A stretch of 64,000 nt of DNA from positions 2,118,887 to 2,182,886 of the forward strand of contig NC_006370.1 in the NCBI RefSeq assembly GCF_000196255.1, in the 5' to 3' direction. The translations under genes were made by a program, and so were the position numbers. Each line of letters opens with the position of its first letter. The first letter of the stretch is position 1. Positions 60,762 to 64,000 of this stretch are shown here, in pieces. Under the pieces are notes generated by a model. The model had not been told where the DNA came from. It did not search any database and was given only the letters and a program-made list of their open reading frames with translations. Source of the stretch: Photobacterium profundum SS9. GTDB lineage: Bacteria > Pseudomonadota > Gammaproteobacteria > Enterobacterales > Vibrionaceae.

Positions 60762-62554
60762 GTCAATTTAACGCTTCTCTGCCATTGTTAGGCTTCGCGG
60801 CTTATAGCGGAACAGGCAAAACAACCCTTTTAGAAGCGATGTTGCCTAAATTGGTTGAGCGCGGTATTCGTGTTGCAGTCATTAAACATGCTCACCACAA
60901 CTTTGACATCGACCAAGAAGGTAAAGACAGCTACCGTTTGCGCAAAGCAGGTGCAAGCCAGATGTTGATTTCATCGCGTTACCGTCGCGCTCTGGTAACA
61001 GAGACTCCGGAAGAAGAAGCGTCCCTTCCCTATCTCATTGCTCAATTAGACCAAACTCAACTGGATCTTATTTTGGTTGAAGGTTTTAAAAAGCTCAGTT
61101 TCCCGAAAATTGAATTACATCGAGAAGAAGTCGGCAAACCTTGGTTACACCCTGATGACAGCAATATTATTGCAGTTGCCGCTAATGTTGATGCCGATAC
61201 AACGCTGCCTAAACTTGATATAAACAACCTTGAAAAGCTCACTGATTTTGTCGTTGCCTTTGCAAAAGATAACAAAGATTTCAAAGCAAACACGCAAGAA
61301 AACAAACAAGGCTTATTGTGTGGCGATTTAACACCGAGTGGTATGTTGTCTGTCGATGAAGGACGAGACCGTATTCTCAGCCAAATTGAGGCGTTACAGA
61401 GCACACAAAAAGTCGACCTAAAAGCCGCATTGGGTCAAATTGTCTCACGCGACATTTTATCTCCCGTCAATGTTCCGCAACACACGAACTCAGCAATGGA
61501 TGGTTACGCTATTCGTGGCGATGATTTAGAACGTGATAACTATAACGTTGTCGCGCAGGTGATGGCTGGTCATAGCTATGATACCCCATTAGAGAAAGGC
61601 CAAGCTGTTCGCATAATGACAGGAGCACCCGTACCCGAGTGTGCAGATACTGTCGTGATGCGTGAGCAAGCAGAACAAGAAGGTGACGCCGTCACGTTCA
61701 ATCTGAATATGTCACCGATATATGCTGGTCAAAATGTTCGTCAAGCCGGTGAAGATCTTGCGCTAGGGCAAACAGCTGTCGCTGCAGGCACAAAAATTGA
61801 AGCGCCAGAATTAGGTATGCTCGCCTCTTTAGGTATCGATAGTGTCAAAATTAACGCGCCTGTTCGTGTTGCCATCTTCTCGACAGGTGATGAAGTTCAA
61901 CACCCAGGCGAAGCACAAAAAACAAATTGCATTTACGACTCCAATCGCTACACATTGCATGCCATGCTAACGCAAGCAGGTTGTGAAGTTATCGACCTAG
62001 GCATTATTGAAGACAATGAAGCATCGCTAGAAGAAACATTAGTAAAAGCCAGCGAGCAAGCAGATCTGATTTTATCATCTGGTGGTGTATCAGTGGGTGA
62101 TGCTGACTACATTAAGACCGTATTAGACAAGCTTGGACTCATTAATTTCTGGCGGATCAATATGCGTCCAGGTCGCCCTCTTGCATTTGGTCAAATAGCA
62201 GATACCCCTTTCTTTGGTCTGCCAGGTAACCCAGTTGCTGTCATGGTTGTTTTCCTTCAGTTCGTTGAACCTGCTATTCGTAAGCTTCAAGGTATCAATA
62301 ACTGGCAGCCCGAAGTATTGAATGCTATAGCTTCTGAACGCTTCCGCTCTCGTCCTGACCGCACTGAATATACGCGAGGCATTTTTAGCTTTGATGCCAA
62401 TGGACGCTTAACGGTTAAATCAACCGGGCAGCAAGGTTCTGGTATTTTACGTTCGATGAGTGAAGCAAATTGCTTAGTGGAAGTACTGCCCGAGCAGGCA
62501 AATGCTGAAGTGGGTGATACTGTACGTGTGATTCCGCTGAAAAGTCGAATTTAA
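60758..62554 (+). CDS. mobB-moeA: MobB-MoeA fusion protein
   Basis: A 598-residue fusion. Residues 1-175 are MobB, a GTPase adaptor with P-loop [11 protein letters not shown] and [12 protein letters not shown]. Residues about 190-598 are MoeA, molybdopterin molybdotransferase, with [43 protein letters not shown] and NPVAVMV. MoeA inserts the metal ion, MobB assists in guanylation, and MobA adds GMP. Fusions of MobB with MoeA are known in Vibrio and relatives. It ends the operon. Confidence 0.95.
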   Translation: MSQFNASLPLLGFAAYSGTGKTTLLEAMLPKLVERGIRVAVIKHAHHNFDIDQEGKDSYRLRKAGASQMLISSRYRRALVTETPEEEASLPYLIAQLDQTQLDLILVEGFKKLSFPKIELHREEVGKPWLHPDDSNIIAVAANVDADTTLPKLDINNLEKLTDFVVAFAKDNKDFKANTQENKQGLLCGDLTPSGMLSVDEGRDRILSQIEALQSTQKVDLKAALGQIVSRDILSPVNVPQHTNSAMDGYAIRGDDLERDNYNVVAQVMAGHSYDTPLEKGQAVRIMTGAPVPECADTVVMREQAEQEGDAVTFNLNMSPIYAGQNVRQAGEDLALGQTAVAAGTKIEAPELGMLASLGIDSVKINAPVRVAIFSTGDEVQHPGEAQKTNCIYDSNRYTLHAMLTQAGCEVIDLGIIEDNEASLEETLVKASEQADLILSSGGVSVGDADYIKTVLDKLGLINFWRINMRPGRPLAFGQIADTPFFGLPGNPVAVMVVFLQFVEPAIRKLQGINNWQPEVLNAIASERFRSRPDRTEYTRGIFSFDANGRLTVKSTGQQGSGILRSMSEANCLVEVLPEQANAEVGDTVRVIPLKSRI

Positions 62555-62625
62555 AAAAGCTGCAAACGCATACTTAATGTTACTGGACTACACCATCGTA
62601 GCTCAACATTCATTGGTACATTATT

Positions 62626-62670
62626 AGCACCAGTATTCGAGGACGTATCCTCGAATACTGGTGCTTTTTT
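62626..62670 (+). terminator. Strong intrinsic terminator of the tup-mob operon
   Basis: Perfect 18-bp stem AGCACCAGTATTCGAGGA / TCCTCGAATACTGGTGCT, loop CGTA, then TTTTT. The rest of the gap to 62983 is AT-rich; a candidate -35 TTGACC at 62902-62907 with TAAATT at 62924-62929 and an inverted repeat TTGACCTT / AAGGTTAA overlap before the Nudix remnant. Confidence 0.93.
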
Positions 62671-62983
62671 GTTTGCAGCTTCCGTGCTGCTTTATTTTTC
62701 CTGAGTCTTCTACACGTTAGAAGTTGATGTTGTGTGCAGCTCTTCAATGTACAAAACTGCACTCGAAGTATTATTTGCACTATTTTTATATCGTTCTCAG
62801 ATAAAGCAACCCTAGCCTAAAATTCGGTATTAACCTGTTTTTATTATGTTTGCGCCGCGAATAATACATAACTATGCTAGTAGATGCACTGTAAAATTCA
62901 CTTGACCTTACATATATCAAGGTTAAATTTTCATTATTTTTCAGATATCGGTCAACTTTAACCCATAAATAGACAGGGAACTT

Positions 62984-63211
62984 ATGTCACCACGACTTTC
63001 AATACGCGCTGTATTTTATAAAGATGATAAAATACTGTTGTGTAAACATCACGATAATTGAAGTGATCCCCATAATATGGACCCTGCGCAAATTGGCTAC
63101 GAATGGGTAAAGTTGGATGATCTTCCAAACCTACTCTTTTTCCCTTCAAGCCTCGTTGATATTTTTCAACATAAAGACTTTTCAAATATCTACCTAGGGC
63201 ACAAACTTTAA
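62984..63211 (+). pseudogene. Nudix hydrolase remnant (internally deleted)
   Basis: The frame MSPRLSIRAVFYKDDKILLC-KHHDN has the start of a small Nudix protein, then a TGA (63059-63061), and continues in the same frame as DPHNMDPAQIGYEWVKLDDL to NIYLGHKL and a stop. The Nudix box GX5EX7REUXEEXGU, which should lie between, is missing, so about half the protein was deleted. A ribosome site AGGGAA precedes the ATG. Non-functional as an enzyme. Confidence 0.8.
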
Positions 63212-63442
63212 AATCATTGTAAGCTGTTAATTTGCATGTGAAATATTTACTCTGCTTTCAGTTTAATTGATAGATATGACAAAGAATGATTATCAACGCG
63301 TAAATGTACTTCACTTTCTGTCATACTCTTAGGTATAACAAGGCAGTGTGTTTTCTAAACAGAACATCTGGCTAGACCATTTAAACTGTTTTCTCATGTA
63401 GAATGGGATACAGTTAATCACTTAGGTATTAAAAAGTTAAGC

Positions 63443-64000
63443 ATGTTTTTAGACTCGTATTATTCAGAACAAAACGGTGAATTCTCTTTTACTCGTGAGC
63501 AAGCAAGCCACTTCGCAAAAAAAATTGCAGGTGATTTCAACCCTATCCACGATGAAGATAACAAGCGTTTTTGTGTACCAGGCGATCTACTTTTTTCTGT
63601 GGTTCTTGCAAAAGTGGGTTTAAGCCAAAAAATGCGTTTTGAATTTGCAGGCATGATTAATGATGGCATCGCATTAAGTATTGATACCAAGTCTGATACA
63701 GACATGTCATTGATTGATGAAAAAGGTAAGGAATACCTGCATATCACCCGTGAAGGTGAAACAACAAACGATCAAGAACTTATTGGTCAAGTAACGAAGA
63801 ACTATGTGCAATTTTCTGGCATGAACTTTCCGCACATCATGGTTCCGTTAATGGAATCAAAACAAATCATGATTAACCCTACCCGCCCATTGGTTATCTA
63901 TGAAAGCATGGAACTTGATTTCACACGCCTTGATTTCTCTGCACCAACAGTAGAGCTAACGGATTCTGAAATTACCGTTGAAGGTAAACGTGGTAACGTT
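63443..64000 (+). CDS. DUF3581 protein, 5' part (runs off window)
   Basis: 186 codons from ATG 63443 (MFLDSYYSEQNGEFSFTREQA) to the right edge with no stop. It matches the DUF3581 pattern and carries ASHFAKKIAGDFNPIHDEDN, very like the MaoC/hot-dog hydratase signature D-x-N-P-[IL]-H-x-[DN]. A hot-dog fold acting on acyl thioesters is therefore plausible but not shown. Candidate -10 TAGAAT with upstream TG at 63399-63404 lies 39 nt upstream. Confidence 0.8.
   Translation, partial: MFLDSYYSEQNGEFSFTREQASHFAKKIAGDFNPIHDEDNKRFCVPGDLLFSVVLAKVGLSQKMRFEFAGMINDGIALSIDTKSDTDMSLIDEKGKEYLHITREGETTNDQELIGQVTKNYVQFSGMNFPHIMVPLMESKQIMINPTRPLVIYESMELDFTRLDFSAPTVELTDSEITVEGKRGNV

Overview
The window reads as chromosomal DNA of a marine gammaproteobacterium of the Vibrionaceae, most likely a Photobacterium. 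The reasons are low G+C, the gene order ccoIS - TauE/SafE-like - fnr - uspE - ttcA, two tandem potD genes after potABC, a PhaF/PhaI-type phasin pair, and a heavy load of IS elements and short palindromic (MITE-like) repeats. This is judged by eye from protein motifs, without a database search. No rRNA, tRNA or CRISPR array was seen.

Layout. 1-5.5 kb: end of a cbb3-oxidase copper-ATPase/assembly cluster, then fnr with an FNR box, uspE and ttcA. 5.6-15.7 kb: dacA (PBP5), an M32 carboxypeptidase, a RES/Xre toxin-antitoxin pair, a CDF transporter, pepT and a three-gene envelope operon with a Bax-type glucosaminidase. 16-21.3 kb: potABC plus two potD genes, with an intrinsic terminator between potC and the first potD. 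21.3-22.8 kb: an IS200-type element and an ORF-less group II intron packed against the potD terminator. 22.8-35 kb: cobB, then a large formate dehydrogenase locus (fdhABC, a TAT-target protein, a TorD-like chaperone, a polyferredoxin, DUF3305/DUF3306) divergent from fdhD and an HTH/binding-protein regulator. 35.5-38.8 kb: a double-domain fatty acyl-CoA reductase homologue with DUF2505 and TetR genes. 39-49.6 kb: a secreted unknown protein, YjbR, PBP7 (pbpG), RNase H, an esterase, phasins and a PHA-granule protein, an LRAT-like protein and an MltD-type lytic transglycosylase. 49.6-53.4 kb: an IS66-family element nested inside an older MITE, an MFS transporter and a second MITE with target duplication. 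54-62.7 kb: a histidine kinase and sigma54-dependent response regulator divergent from tupABC (tungstate uptake), mobA and a mobB-moeA fusion. 62.9-64 kb: a broken Nudix gene and a DUF3581 gene that runs off the end.

How it fits together. The most interesting signal is regulatory. Four intergenic regions carry -24/-12 (sigma54) promoters of the same form, TTGG-N8-TTGCT: before tupA, before the polyferredoxin-fdhABC operon, before DUF3305/DUF3306, and before fdhD. A near-identical palindrome, G(G/C)GACATTTTGTCTC, lies upstream of both the tup and the fdh promoters. With the sigma54 activator encoded beside tup, this suggests one two-component system coordinating tungstate uptake, pterin cofactor (MGD) synthesis and a periplasmic W/Mo formate dehydrogenase. 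That link is an inference from the sequence.

The second theme is genome plasticity: an IS inside a MITE with a clean 8-bp duplication, a MITE landing exactly after a stop codon, an intron without reverse transcriptase behind a terminator, and an IS200 element separating a gene from its terminator.
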